This document shows, one piece after another, positions 21,585 through 30,519 of a stretch of 64,000 bases of DNA (positions within the stretch are counted from its first letter, which is position 1; every line of letters begins with the position of its first letter). The stretch is taken from contig NZ_JHVM01000012.1 of the NCBI RefSeq assembly GCF_000620145.1, forward strand, positions 1-64,000. Direction: 5' to 3'. A program made the position numbers and the translations under genes. The DNA comes from Deefgea rivuli DSM 18356 (GTDB taxonomy: Bacteria; Pseudomonadota; Gammaproteobacteria; Burkholderiales; Chitinibacteraceae). The notes beneath the pieces are model-generated. The model was not told where the DNA came from. It did not search any database and saw only the letters and a list, made by a program, of their open reading frames with translations.

Positions 21585-23663
21585 ATGACGTATAAACCTG
21601 CCGATAATCAACTCTTACTCAATCGTGAATTGGGTTTGCTCGAATTTAACCGCCGGGTTTTGGCTCAGGCCGAAGACGTTCGTAATCCTTTGCTCGAACG
21701 CTTGAAGTTTTTATGTATTGTGTCGAGCAATTTGGATGAGTTTTTTGAAGTGCGAATGGCGTGGTTGAAAGAAAACATGCGCCACAATCCATCACGGCTT
21801 TTGCCCGAAGGGATGACGCCGCATCAAGCCTTCGATTTGGTGACCAAAGAAGCGCATGATTTGGTCGAAAAACAGTATCGTATTTTGCGCGAAAATGTAT
21901 TTCCAGCAATGGAAACCGAAGGGATTTATTTCTTCCGCCGCAGCTTGTGGACTGATGCGCAGCGCGAATGGGTACGAGACTTTTTCTTCCGTGAATTGAT
22001 GCCAATTTTGACGCCAATTGGGCTTGATCCTTCGCATCCCTTCCCGCGTTTATCCAACAAAATCCTGAATTTTATTGTCGAGCTAGAAGGCCGCGATGCA
22101 TTTGGCCGCAATTCTGGCATTGCGATTGTGCAAGCGCCACGGATTTTGCCGCGTTTTGTCAAAATGCCGGATGAAATCGCCGGTACGCAGCATGGCTTCG
22201 TGTTCTTGTCGTCGATTTTGCATGCGCATATTGATGAGCTGTTTGCCGGTATGCACGTGCTCGGTTGCTATCAATTCCGTGTGACGCGCGATTCAGACGT
22301 ATCGGTCGATGATGAAGACATCAAAGATTTACGCGCTGCGATTGAGGGGGAACTATCGCAACGCCCGTACGGCGATGCGGTGCGTTTAGAGTTGGCCGAT
22401 AACTGCCCACGTCATTTACAAGATTTCTTATCCGAGCAATTTGGTTTGACGCCGGATGATATTTATCGCGTGAATGGACCGGTGAATATGGTGCGCTTGA
22501 TGCAAGTGCCCGATCAAGTTGATCGCCCAGATTTAAAGTTCTTGCCGTTTATGCCAGGCGTTCCGCCGGAGCTACGCAAGCAAGCGGATTATTTTGCCGC
22601 CATTCGCCAAACTGATATTTTGCTACACCATCCATATCAAAGCTTTACGCCCGTGGTGGATTTGCTGCAACAAGCCGCGCGCGATCCGCAAGTCGTCGCG
22701 CTGAAAATGACGATTTATCGCACAGGCGCCGAGTCGGTGTTGATGGATGCGCTGCAAGAAGCGGCGGTGCGTGGTAAAGAAGTGACTGTCGTTGTTGAGT
22801 TAATGGCGCGTTTTGATGAAGAAGCCAATATCAACTGGGCGGCTAAGCTGGAGCGCGCTGGCGCGCATGTGGTATATGGCGTGTATGGTTATAAAACGCA
22901 CGCCAAAATGCTGCTGATTGTGCGTCGTGAAGAAGGTAAATTAAAGCGCTATGCACACGTTGGCACGGGTAATTACCATCCGCGCACTGCGAAGCTCTAT
23001 ACCGATTTTGGCTTACTCACGGCCAATAGCGAAATCACCAGCGACGTGAATGATGTGTTTATGCAGTTGACCGGCTTGGGTTTGGCTGGCGATCATCATC
23101 AATTGTGGCAAGCGCCGTTTACGCTGCATAGCAAGTTTATCGAAGCAATTGAACAAGAAATTGTCCACGCCAAAGCGGGTAAAAAAGCGGTGATTATCGC
23201 CAAAATGAACTCGCTGCTTGAGCCGTCGATTATCGACAAGCTGTATGAAGCATCGAGCGCTGGCGTAACGATTCATTTGATTGTGCGCGGTGTGTGCGCG
23301 CTGCGTCCTGGCTTGCCAGGCGTATCGGAAAACATCCGCGTGCGTTCGATTATTGGCCGCTTCCTTGAGCATCATCGCGTGTTTTACTTCCTGAATGATG
23401 GCGCAGAAAATGTTTATCTTTCGAGCGCCGATTGGATGGGGCGTAATTTATTCCGCCGCATTGAAATCGCCTTCCCAGTGCTGAATCCAAAAGTGAAGCG
23501 CCGTGTGATTCGTGAGAGCTTGCGGCCGTTCTTGGTGGATAACACCCAAGCTTGGGAAATGTTGTCGGATGGCCGTTATCGTCGCAAAGTGGCGCGCGGT
23601 GCGAAGATTCGTTCGGCACAAGCCCAGTTACTGGCCGATTTGGCCGCAGGCGAGCGCTCGTAA
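21585..23663 (+). CDS. ppk1: Polyphosphate kinase 1
   Basis: A 692-residue PPK1 that polymerises the gamma phosphate of ATP into polyphosphate at the membrane. The N-terminal domain begins LLNRELGLLEFNRRVLAQA, and the core has the FPRLSNKILNFIVEL and HHPYQSFTPVVDLLQQAA blocks. The catalytic PLD-like domain carries YGYKTHAKMLLIVRR and HVGTGNYHPRTAKLYTDFGL, each with a key histidine. Length is typical. Its stop codon overlaps the first of three ATGGATT repeats leading into sixA. A polyphosphate-using glucokinase gene lies at 4.8 kb, so the organism can both make and use the polymer. Confidence 0.97.
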   Translation: MTYKPADNQLLLNRELGLLEFNRRVLAQAEDVRNPLLERLKFLCIVSSNLDEFFEVRMAWLKENMRHNPSRLLPEGMTPHQAFDLVTKEAHDLVEKQYRILRENVFPAMETEGIYFFRRSLWTDAQREWVRDFFFRELMPILTPIGLDPSHPFPRLSNKILNFIVELEGRDAFGRNSGIAIVQAPRILPRFVKMPDEIAGTQHGFVFLSSILHAHIDELFAGMHVLGCYQFRVTRDSDVSVDDEDIKDLRAAIEGELSQRPYGDAVRLELADNCPRHLQDFLSEQFGLTPDDIYRVNGPVNMVRLMQVPDQVDRPDLKFLPFMPGVPPELRKQADYFAAIRQTDILLHHPYQSFTPVVDLLQQAARDPQVVALKMTIYRTGAESVLMDALQEAAVRGKEVTVVVELMARFDEEANINWAAKLERAGAHVVYGVYGYKTHAKMLLIVRREEGKLKRYAHVGTGNYHPRTAKLYTDFGLLTANSEITSDVNDVFMQLTGLGLAGDHHQLWQAPFTLHSKFIEAIEQEIVHAKAGKKAVIIAKMNSLLEPSIIDKLYEASSAGVTIHLIVRGVCALRPGLPGVSENIRVRSIIGRFLEHHRVFYFLNDGAENVYLSSADWMGRNLFRRIEIAFPVLNPKVKRRVIRESLRPFLVDNTQAWEMLSDGRYRRKVARGAKIRSAQAQLLADLAAGERS

Positions 23664-23789
23664 TGGATTGGATCTTATATCGCGGTATGTTGGATGTGCT
23701 CAAATGGATTTGATTTCAGATTGCGGCATGCTGAGGGAAGTGCGCTGATGGATTTAATTTTATGGCGGCATGCTGAGGCGTTCGATGGC
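23663..23789 (+). repeat. Three tandem imperfect copies of the sixA start
   Basis: Units start at 23663, 23704 and 23748, spaced 41 and 44 bases. Each begins ATGGATT and continues with a diverged version of the same text, including GCGGCATGCTGAGG in the second and third. The first two would encode short peptides, MDWILYRGMLDVL and MDLISDCGMLREVR, each ended by a stop. The third is the real sixA start MDLILWRHAEAFDG. Confidence 0.75.
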
Positions 23790-24209
23790 GAAGATGATCT
23801 TGCCCGCCCACTGACACCGAAAGGCATCAAGCAGGCGAAGAAAGTCGCAGCTTGGCTGCGTGAGCAGCTGAAAGACGTTGCGGAGTATCGCTTGATTGCC
23901 AGCGAAGCCGTGCGTAGCCAAATGACAGCACAGCAGCTGCGCGAGACGTTTGAAATCGACGCAAAAATCAATCCAAATTGCCATAATGCCGCCTATTTAG
24001 AAGTGTCGCATTGGCCGCGTGATATTGGTAAATTCGTTGTTGTGGTTGGTCATCAACCCAATATTGGTGAAGTGGCGGCGCTGTTATTGACGGGTAAAGA
24101 GCTGGATTGGAATACGCGCAAAGGCGGCATTTGGTGGATACAGCGCCGTGTGATTGATGGCCGCGTGAAGTATGTGCTAAAAGCCGCGCTCAGCCCTGAT
24201 TTGCTGTAA
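23748..24209 (+). CDS. sixA: Phosphohistidine phosphatase SixA
   Basis: A 153-residue histidine phosphatase of the phosphoglycerate-mutase fold. The catalytic RHA (RHG-type) motif with His8 is in MDLILWRHAEA. The second catalytic histidine is in VVVGHQPNIGE, about residues 100-110. SixA dephosphorylates phosphohistidine proteins such as ArcB or NPr in E. coli. ATG 23748 is the conserved start; the preceding GGGAAG is 10 bases away. It follows ppk1 by 84 bases, a common neighbour, and ends before a strong bidirectional terminator. Confidence 0.92.
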   Translation: MDLILWRHAEAFDGEDDLARPLTPKGIKQAKKVAAWLREQLKDVAEYRLIASEAVRSQMTAQQLRETFEIDAKINPNCHNAAYLEVSHWPRDIGKFVVVVGHQPNIGEVAALLLTGKELDWNTRKGGIWWIQRRVIDGRVKYVLKAALSPDLL

Positions 24210-24230
24210 TTGGCTGAATGCTTGGATATG

Positions 24231-24258
24231 AAAAAAGGTGGCTTAGGCCACCTTTTTT
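24231..24258. terminator. Bidirectional terminator between sixA and hemY
   Basis: A perfect 12-bp stem (aaaaaaggtggc with gccacctttttt) closes a TTAG loop. With A and T tracts on both sides it can serve the plus-strand ppk1-sixA unit and the minus-strand hem operon. The loop matches that of the atp terminator. Confidence 0.88.
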
Positions 24259-24280
24259 ATTGGACTTGTTAAATCCGCAC

Positions 24281-25480
24281 TTACTTCAAAGCAATCGCCA
24301 AACTAGCGCGATAATGGAAATTAGATTCTTCGCTGCGCTCAAGTCGATCGAGTAAAGCCGCCAGTTCCGCGTGAGCAATTGCTGTTGCTTTGATCGCGAT
24401 ACTGGCTTCAAAGTAGGTCTGCGCTTTGCCCCACAATTCGCGTTGGCGGCAGAGTCGGCCTAAAGTCAGCAATAAACGATGATCGTTGGGATGCAATTTC
24501 AGCCATTTTTCGGCTTGCTGCAATTGGCTGGTCAATTCATCGCCACTCATATTGAGCTGACCGTATTGTTCGACCAATTCACTATTCCATTCGGCATCAA
24601 TCGCGGCAGCCAAAATATCGCGCGCCAAGATGACTTCACCTTGTTCTTGATATTGTGTGGCGATGCTGGCGGCCAGTTGTGGATTGAGTCGCTCGGTTTC
24701 AGGCAGTTTGCGGCACCAATCTTTGAGTTCGCGCGGCGTCATTGGGTGCTGGCGCAGTTGCTGCTGATAAGCGGCGATACGGATGTGGGCGGCTTGTTCA
24801 GCATCCATTGCATCAGCGCGCGTGAGTTGCTCTAAGAGTTTGAGTACGGCTTCAGGATTGCGTTCACGTTGGCGCAAGCGCAGCTCGATTTTCATCGCAG
24901 CAGTGAGTTTGGGTGTGATTTCACGCGCGGCAGTAATTGCCAAACTAGCTTCGTTGTAACGGCGTTCATCTAAATACAGCTCCGCCATCGACATCAAGGT
25001 CGCTAAATGCCTTTGTCCAAGGCGCGCTTGCAACTGGTCGAAATAGCTATTGCGCTTGTCATAATCACGCATTGCATGCGCGGCGCGTGCGCCTAGCATT
25101 CCGTTGGCGGCAAAGGCATCATCGGCATGGCTGGCAGAGCTTGCTTTGAAGGCCTCACTGGCGAGTCGTTCGGCGCGCTGATAGCGACCTTCGTAAAACG
25201 CAATGCGTGCTTCGCGCTCTAATTGTACAGACGCGCGTTCTTGTTGCCGCGCGCGATAGAGTTTCACGCGCTGTGGCAAGCCGCTGAGCTCAGCAAACAT
25301 GCGCAAACCCAAATACAGCGCAATGACGCTGGCGAGCAGCAGCACGACGAAAATATTCAGCGAAATTTCTACGCGCCATGGCGGCAAGAAAATCAAAGCA
25401 TAGCCAGTATTAAATTCGGCAAATAGCGTTAAACCGACGGCGAGGGAGAACAGGCCAATAAACCAAATTAAAAATTTCAC
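24281..25480 (-). CDS. hemY: Heme biosynthesis-associated TPR protein HemY
   Basis: A 399-residue inner-membrane protein with two N-terminal membrane segments (about residues 4-20 and 40-62) and a cytoplasmic tetratricopeptide domain. It matches the proteobacterial HemY family by topology and by YEGRYQRAERLASEAFKAS. This is not the protoporphyrinogen oxidase HemY of Gram-positives. Its role in heme synthesis is still vague, possibly scaffolding. The start codon overlaps the hemX stop by four bases. It is the last gene of hemC-hemD-hemX-hemY. Confidence 0.93.
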   Translation of the reverse strand: MKFLIWFIGLFSLAVGLTLFAEFNTGYALIFLPPWRVEISLNIFVVLLLASVIALYLGLRMFAELSGLPQRVKLYRARQQERASVQLEREARIAFYEGRYQRAERLASEAFKASSASHADDAFAANGMLGARAAHAMRDYDKRNSYFDQLQARLGQRHLATLMSMAELYLDERRYNEASLAITAAREITPKLTAAMKIELRLRQRERNPEAVLKLLEQLTRADAMDAEQAAHIRIAAYQQQLRQHPMTPRELKDWCRKLPETERLNPQLAASIATQYQEQGEVILARDILAAAIDAEWNSELVEQYGQLNMSGDELTSQLQQAEKWLKLHPNDHRLLLTLGRLCRQRELWGKAQTYFEASIAIKATAIAHAELAALLDRLERSEESNFHYRASLAIALK

Positions 25481-26520
25481 GGGTTTGCCCTCTCAGCCGT
25501 GGTGCGGGCGCTGCGAACGGCGGTGAGGCTGGCGCTCAGATCGGGTAATGCAATCGCCAATGGCTGCGCTTCAAGCTGGCGTAGCATTTTGATTGCGTTG
25601 TCCGTCGCAGGTACGCGGGCATCAAAGAATTGCTGTAGGTAGCGCTCAGTGGCGGCAATATCGGCACGGAAGGCCGCTTCATTACGCATTAGCAAGGCCG
25701 AGCGCGCATTGAGCAGGCGTAGCTTGATGTTTTCGCGCAGGAAGAAACCTTGTTCTGGCGACAGCAGGATTAAATCAGGTTGATCGGTACGACGGATTTG
25801 GATCAGCTGCTTAAATCCATGCCAGATTTCGGCAGAAAATTGCTGCAGCAGATTGCGGTTGGTATCTGCTTTGAGTGGGGCAATCACTGGGTTGTGCCCT
25901 GCATCGACGATCAATGGCAGTTTATCGATGGTATCGATCAGGCTATTGAGTTTGGCGGTAATGCCAATGACGTCCAAATAAGGCGTACTTTTTAGCGTAT
26001 TGATATCTTTGGTCAGCGCTTGCCGCACGCTAATCAGCTCTGGGCGATTAAGGCGCGCCAATTGCAGATCGATATTATTCAGCGCCGTTAACGCGCTGTT
26101 GATGTCGCCAGCAATTTGCAACTGTTGGCTGGCAAAAGACAACATTTGCTCGATTTCAGCCAAACTATGCAAGGCTTCGCCGCGAGTGAGCGTGTCGTAC
26201 ATATTATTCAGTGATTCTTGACGCGCCAGCGCTTCGACTTGCTTGTCTTCTTGCACCGCCAAGCGCGCCATTAATTGTTGCTGTACTTGGCTTTGTGCGA
26301 GGCTTTGCTGGCGCAATTCTTGTTGCAATTTATTATTGCTCGCCAGCTCGCGGCTTAAATCCAGTTTGAGCGTTTCCATTGCATTTTGCTGATAGAGCCA
26401 AGTGCCACCACTGGCCAGCAAGGCGACCAAGGCCAAGATCAGCGCGGGTTGCGGCAGGCTGCGACGTGGTGGAGTACTTAGCGCGGCGGAAAAAGTATTG
26501 GATGTATTTTCTTGCGTCAT
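25477..26520 (-). CDS. hemX: HemX family membrane protein
   Basis: A 347-residue protein with a short cytoplasmic tail, one membrane helix (about residues 26-44) and a long periplasmic or coiled-coil part rich in Gln and Leu. It fits the HemX family often labelled uroporphyrinogen-III C-methyltransferase, but it lacks the SAM-binding methyltransferase domain, so that enzymatic label should not be used. Motifs such as ALHSLAEIEQMLSFASQQLQIAGD are typical. It lies between hemD (36 bases upstream) and hemY (overlapping). Confidence 0.9.
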   Translation of the reverse strand: MTQENTSNTFSAALSTPPRRSLPQPALILALVALLASGGTWLYQQNAMETLKLDLSRELASNNKLQQELRQQSLAQSQVQQQLMARLAVQEDKQVEALARQESLNNMYDTLTRGEALHSLAEIEQMLSFASQQLQIAGDINSALTALNNIDLQLARLNRPELISVRQALTKDINTLKSTPYLDVIGITAKLNSLIDTIDKLPLIVDAGHNPVIAPLKADTNRNLLQQFSAEIWHGFKQLIQIRRTDQPDLILLSPEQGFFLRENIKLRLLNARSALLMRNEAAFRADIAATERYLQQFFDARVPATDNAIKMLRQLEAQPLAIALPDLSASLTAVRSARTTAERANP

Positions 26521-26556
26521 CGGGCTCTACTCTTTTGGAGATTGCTTTTCTGGAGA

Positions 26557-27336
26557 TTATTCATTTGAAGAAAAATCCGGTGAAAAATACCGGCAAATCG
26601 AACGGGTAATGCCATCATCGCCTGCAGCTGTTTGTACTATATTGCGAACCCCATTTGCGCGTAAAGCTTCCGCAATTTGCGGGTGCGGCACAAAATATAA
26701 TGCACATTGTAGCTTGAGGCGCGTCTCGCCTCCAGCCCAGTTAAATAAGTGTTGTGCGGCTTCTGAACTCGAAATGACAATGCCATCGCAGCCGAGCTGA
26801 AGTTGCCGTTCGATTTCTGCGGAATCCAGTTGTGGTGCACTGCGTTGATAGGCGGTGACGAGGGTGACTTCTGCACCTGCGGCGGTCAAGCCAGCTGGCA
26901 AAATATCGCGCCCGCCATTGCCACGGAATAGCACGATTTTTTTGCCGGTTTGCGGCCCCAACTTTTTCAATTGTTCGAGTAAACCTTCACCATCAAATTG
27001 CTGTGGCGGAACGATAATGCGCTGCACGCCCAGTTCAGCCGCCCGTTGCGCACTACCGGGGCCAACCACGGCAACGGCTAAATCGGCTGGCCACGGTGCA
27101 TTCAGTGCAGCAAACACCGCGTTGAGTGCCGATGGACTAATAAATACCGCCAAATCAAATTGAGTGAGCTGAGCGAGGGCGGCGTTAAGCTGGCTTGAAT
27201 CTGCGGCAGCGCTAATATTAAGTAGCGGAAGGGTATATGTATCTATCCCTTCTTTATTAAGGCATTCAGTTAAATACCCAGCCTGATCCTTCGGCCGCGT
27301 CACCCAAATCCGCTTCGCTATCGGTGCTAAATTCAT
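26557..27336 (-). CDS. hemD: Uroporphyrinogen-III synthase
   Basis: A 259-residue enzyme that closes and inverts ring D of hydroxymethylbilane. The family is poorly conserved, but the N-terminal [16 protein letters not shown], the [11 protein letters not shown] region and [17 protein letters not shown] are consistent. The position directly after hemC with a four-base overlap settles the call. Residues about 19-34 are encoded by DNA that resembles the GGTATAT palindrome family, see the repeat at 27231-27280. Confidence 0.93.
   Translation of the reverse strand: MNLAPIAKRIWVTRPKDQAGYLTECLNKEGIDTYTLPLLNISAAADSSQLNAALAQLTQFDLAVFISPSALNAVFAALNAPWPADLAVAVVGPGSAQRAAELGVQRIIVPPQQFDGEGLLEQLKKLGPQTGKKIVLFRGNGGRDILPAGLTAAGAEVTLVTAYQRSAPQLDSAEIERQLQLGCDGIVISSSEAAQHLFNWAGGETRLKLQCALYFVPHPQIAEALRANGVRNIVQTAAGDDGITRSICRYFSPDFSSNE
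27231..27280. repeat. Possible GGTATAT palindrome inside hemD
   Basis: The stretch starts gggtatatgtatc and ends agttaaataccca, with a TTCTTTATTAAGG centre. The ends and the TTTATT centre match the intergenic family, especially the copy at 39825-39877. It lies within the hemD coding region without breaking the frame. The match could be chance. Confidence 0.3.
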
Positions 27337-28268
27337 ACGGCGAGTTGTTTCAGAATCTCGCGTGCGCCTTCGGTACAGAGTAAATCGGCGACGATACGAC
27401 CCAAACCATCGGCAGCGGCATGCGAGCCATTGGATTCGGCAACGACGCGGTGGCTGCCATCGGGCATTGCGACAAGGCCGCGCAAGCGCAAAAAGCCTTC
27501 TTCATCGGTGGCGTAGGCGGCGAGTGGAATTTGGCAAGAGCCATTTAAACGACGCGATAGCGCGCGCTCGGCAGTAACGCAAGCGGCAGTCACCGCGTGA
27601 TTAAATGGCGCAAGTAGTTCGATTAAATCCGCCCGATCGGCGCGGATTTCAATGCCGACAGCGCCTTGGCCGGGCGCAGGCAAACTAATTTCAGGTGACA
27701 ATTCGCACGTAATTCGTTCAGATAAACCCAAGCGTTTTAAACCGGCAGCGGCAAGAATAATCGCGTCAAATTCGCCATCGTCGAGTTTCTTTAAGCGGGT
27801 GCCGACATTGCCGCGCAAAGGTTTGATGACTAAATGTGGGTAGAGCGCACGGATTTGGCTTTCGCGGCGCAGGCTGGCGGTGCCAACAATCGCACCTTCC
27901 GGCAATTCATCAGGATGTTTAAAACGGTTCGATACAAAGGCATCGCGCGGATCTTCGCGTTCGCCAATTGCAGCCAAGGCAAAGCCTTCTGGTAAGACCA
28001 TCGGTACGTCTTTCATTGAATGTACTGCTAAATCGGCGCGGCCTTCCGTCATGGCTTGTTCGAGCTCTTTGACGAATAAGCCTTTGCCGCCGATTTTGTT
28101 GAGCGTGACATCAAGGATTTTGTCGCCTTGCGTCGTGATGCCCAACAATTCAACGACAAGCTGAGGGTAAGTTTTTTCTAGCCACGATTTCACAAAATGA
28201 GCTTGCCAAAGCGCCAATGGGCTTTCGCGGGTGGCGATCACCACTTTAGAGGGCAGGGTTAGGCTCAT
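27333..28268 (-). CDS. hemC: Hydroxymethylbilane synthase (porphobilinogen deaminase)
   Basis: A 311-residue enzyme that polymerises four porphobilinogens. The dipyrromethane cofactor is bound by Cys245 in [14 protein letters not shown]. Substrate-binding motifs are [12 protein letters not shown] at residues 12-23, HSMKDVP at about 83-89 and [11 protein letters not shown] at about 129-139. GNVGTRL and [12 protein letters not shown] follow. It is the first gene of the hemC-D-X-Y operon on the minus strand. No promoter could be fixed by eye in the 99-base gap to the FimV-like gene. Confidence 0.97.
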   Translation of the reverse strand: MSLTLPSKVVIATRESPLALWQAHFVKSWLEKTYPQLVVELLGITTQGDKILDVTLNKIGGKGLFVKELEQAMTEGRADLAVHSMKDVPMVLPEGFALAAIGEREDPRDAFVSNRFKHPDELPEGAIVGTASLRRESQIRALYPHLVIKPLRGNVGTRLKKLDDGEFDAIILAAAGLKRLGLSERITCELSPEISLPAPGQGAVGIEIRADRADLIELLAPFNHAVTAACVTAERALSRRLNGSCQIPLAAYATDEEGFLRLRGLVAMPDGSHRVVAESNGSHAAADGLGRIVADLLCTEGAREILKQLAV

Positions 28269-28367
28269 TAGAAAAATCCTTCAGCAAATCAAAAACCGAA
28301 GTTTAACATGGGTGCCGCCGCGATGAGTTGCATGTCGCGGCGGGTTTAAGGCAAACCTGAAGGCTGA

Positions 28368-30293
28368 TTAAGACTTACGATCTTCTGGCTTGTTGGGTGT
28401 GGGTTTTTCTAATTCAAAATCCGTGGAGATATCCAGCGGCGGAATGAAGTCCACATCGAATACCGGCAGGCTTTCATGCTGTGTTTCTAGCGGCTGACTA
28501 TCTTGGATTAAATCGCCCGTGGTATTGGGCAAATGCAGGTCTAATAAAATATCGCTCATCGGGGCGCTTTGTACCGGCGGCGTATAGGGCACATAAGGTG
28601 GCTGTTCCTCAATCTCTAAAAACGCGTGCATCATGCTGGCCGGCGTTGGTTCGGGATGAATATCCAGCTCAACATGGGGTGAGGCTGGGCGAGCGGTGGC
28701 GCTCTCAACGACATCGGATAAGGGATTTTCAGTGCGGCGATACAAATGATTTTCTGGATCGAGCTTGGCACCGATATTCCGCACTAGCTCCCAGTCTGCT
28801 TCGTCTTTGACTATCGTACGCAGATTTTTTGCTAAGTTAGCGTACTCGGTTTTCATCCCTTGCTGGCGGAAAACACGGAATAACATTAACCAACGTTCGA
28901 TATCCTCAGGTTCTTCGTCGATGCTCTTGTAGAGCAAATCAATCGCTTCAGCGACATCGCCTTGGGCCAACATCACTTGGATTTGCGCCAAGTCATTACT
29001 GCCATAGTCGCTCACTTCGATGCCTGCGCCCGGGGGATGCATCATCGACATCTGAGTCGCATGCTCACTGTATTTGTGTTTAGTAAAAGGATTAAGCTGG
29101 CCGAGTAAAGTGGGCGCACCGGCGATGGACTCGCTGCCGTAATCATCGGCCGCTTGGCGACGACGCCATGCCATTATGCCGGCGATGGCGGCCAAGAATA
29201 GAACACCGATGCCGATGAACCAGGTTTTATGTTGAGAAAAAGGCTGCGATTCGATTGGCGGACTGCTGGCTTGCGGGGTTGCAGGAGCAATTGCGGCGAC
29301 TGTCGCAACAGAAGCGCCTGCGCTGGCGATACTGGGCTGGCTCGTCATCACTGCGGCGACTGAGCTTGCGTGGGTCGCATTAAGCGCATTGATCTGCTTG
29401 AGTTGGGTGTTAAGTTGTTCGACTTCAAGCTGCATTTTGAGTTGCAGCTCTTCGAGCATTTTTACTTTTTGTTCTAATTCTTTGGCGTACTGCGCTGATG
29501 AAACCGGCGCGGTATTGTGCTGCGCTGTGGGCGCTGCTGCATCAAGGCGCAATTGCCCGCTTTCGCTAATGGCGGCTGCTGCGGGTTTTTTCTTGCTGGA
29601 GCGCAATCGCTCCGGAATGACAACGGTAGTGCCAATACTTAATTCGGCAGTGGGATCTAGCTCAGGGTTGGTATTACTGAGCTTTTGCAAATAGCGCGGG
29701 TATTGCGGTGTATTTGCGGGGTAATAACGTTTGGCTAGCTCTTGCAAGCTAATTGGTTTTTTAACGATGAACTGCTCAGTTTCTTTTAGTGGCGCAAACG
29801 TAAAATCACGCGGTTTTTTTTCAACTTCGCGTGCCGTAGAGCGTGTTAACGCTTCGCGCTCATTATTAACCGGCGCAATATTTAAAAATGCCGTGAAATC
29901 TCGTGTGAATTGCTGGTTGCCGCAGGCGACTTTGAGGCTAAATCCCACGGTCGGCTCGCCGACAGCCGAGCGTGATTCGACAATAATAAATCCTGCTTGT
30001 TCGCTATTGGGGCGAAGCCGAATGGTGGCCACGCCCATGCTAGGTAATTCATTATTGGCAGGTAAAAGCTCAATACATTGTTCGTTTAACGATTCGCCCG
30101 CGTTGAGGCGGTAGGGTACTAGACCTTGAAAATGCTGGCCGACATAAGATTGCAATTGCAATTCGCCGAGTGTAATGCTGTGCGCGATTGGCGTGCTCAG
30201 GCTGAGTGCCGTGAGGGCGAAAAGCAGTGTGGTGCGACGATATTTGAAATGCGACATTGATAATTTGAGCCATGAATTCATTGTTTTATTCAT
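28368..30293 (-). CDS. FimV/HubP-like polar landmark protein
   Basis: A 641-residue inner-membrane protein with the FimV layout. It has a signal-like segment (about residues 20-38), the FimV N-terminal domain with LGELQLQSYVGQHFQGLVPYRL, and a LysM-like domain at about 173-228. A coiled coil (268-303), a membrane helix (357-377) and an acidic cytoplasmic part with a TPR-like unit near MLAQGDVAEAIDLLYKSIDEEPED complete it. FimV and HubP organise the cell pole, type IV pili, flagella and chromosome origin positioning. It is short compared with many FimV proteins, and the conserved C-terminal FimV motif is not obvious. ATG 30293 has AAGG upstream. It lies alone between hemC and dinB. Confidence 0.85.
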   Translation of the reverse strand: MNKTMNSWLKLSMSHFKYRRTTLLFALTALSLSTPIAHSITLGELQLQSYVGQHFQGLVPYRLNAGESLNEQCIELLPANNELPSMGVATIRLRPNSEQAGFIIVESRSAVGEPTVGFSLKVACGNQQFTRDFTAFLNIAPVNNEREALTRSTAREVEKKPRDFTFAPLKETEQFIVKKPISLQELAKRYYPANTPQYPRYLQKLSNTNPELDPTAELSIGTTVVIPERLRSSKKKPAAAAISESGQLRLDAAAPTAQHNTAPVSSAQYAKELEQKVKMLEELQLKMQLEVEQLNTQLKQINALNATHASSVAAVMTSQPSIASAGASVATVAAIAPATPQASSPPIESQPFSQHKTWFIGIGVLFLAAIAGIMAWRRRQAADDYGSESIAGAPTLLGQLNPFTKHKYSEHATQMSMMHPPGAGIEVSDYGSNDLAQIQVMLAQGDVAEAIDLLYKSIDEEPEDIERWLMLFRVFRQQGMKTEYANLAKNLRTIVKDEADWELVRNIGAKLDPENHLYRRTENPLSDVVESATARPASPHVELDIHPEPTPASMMHAFLEIEEQPPYVPYTPPVQSAPMSDILLDLHLPNTTGDLIQDSQPLETQHESLPVFDVDFIPPLDISTDFELEKPTPNKPEDRKS

Positions 30294-30519
30294 TGTCAGG
30301 CCTTATTGTATTCAATTCAACAAAAAGCGTACCACTGTAATATTTAGACAATCTTAGTCGTGATATTCAAAATATTAGTAAATATAAATACACTGTTGGA
30401 TAAATGATTTAATTTAAAGGCACTTAATTTCCTGCGATGAATCACCAATTGTTTTCTGCCTGAAATTAGTGTTGCAGCATTTAAGGGATCGCAAACATTA
30501 AAAGAGCACCTTTGGCGGT

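Noticed and set aside
23663-23789. CRISPR-like direct repeats
   Set aside because: Only three units without spacers, each containing a start codon and diverging; they are duplicated sixA starts.
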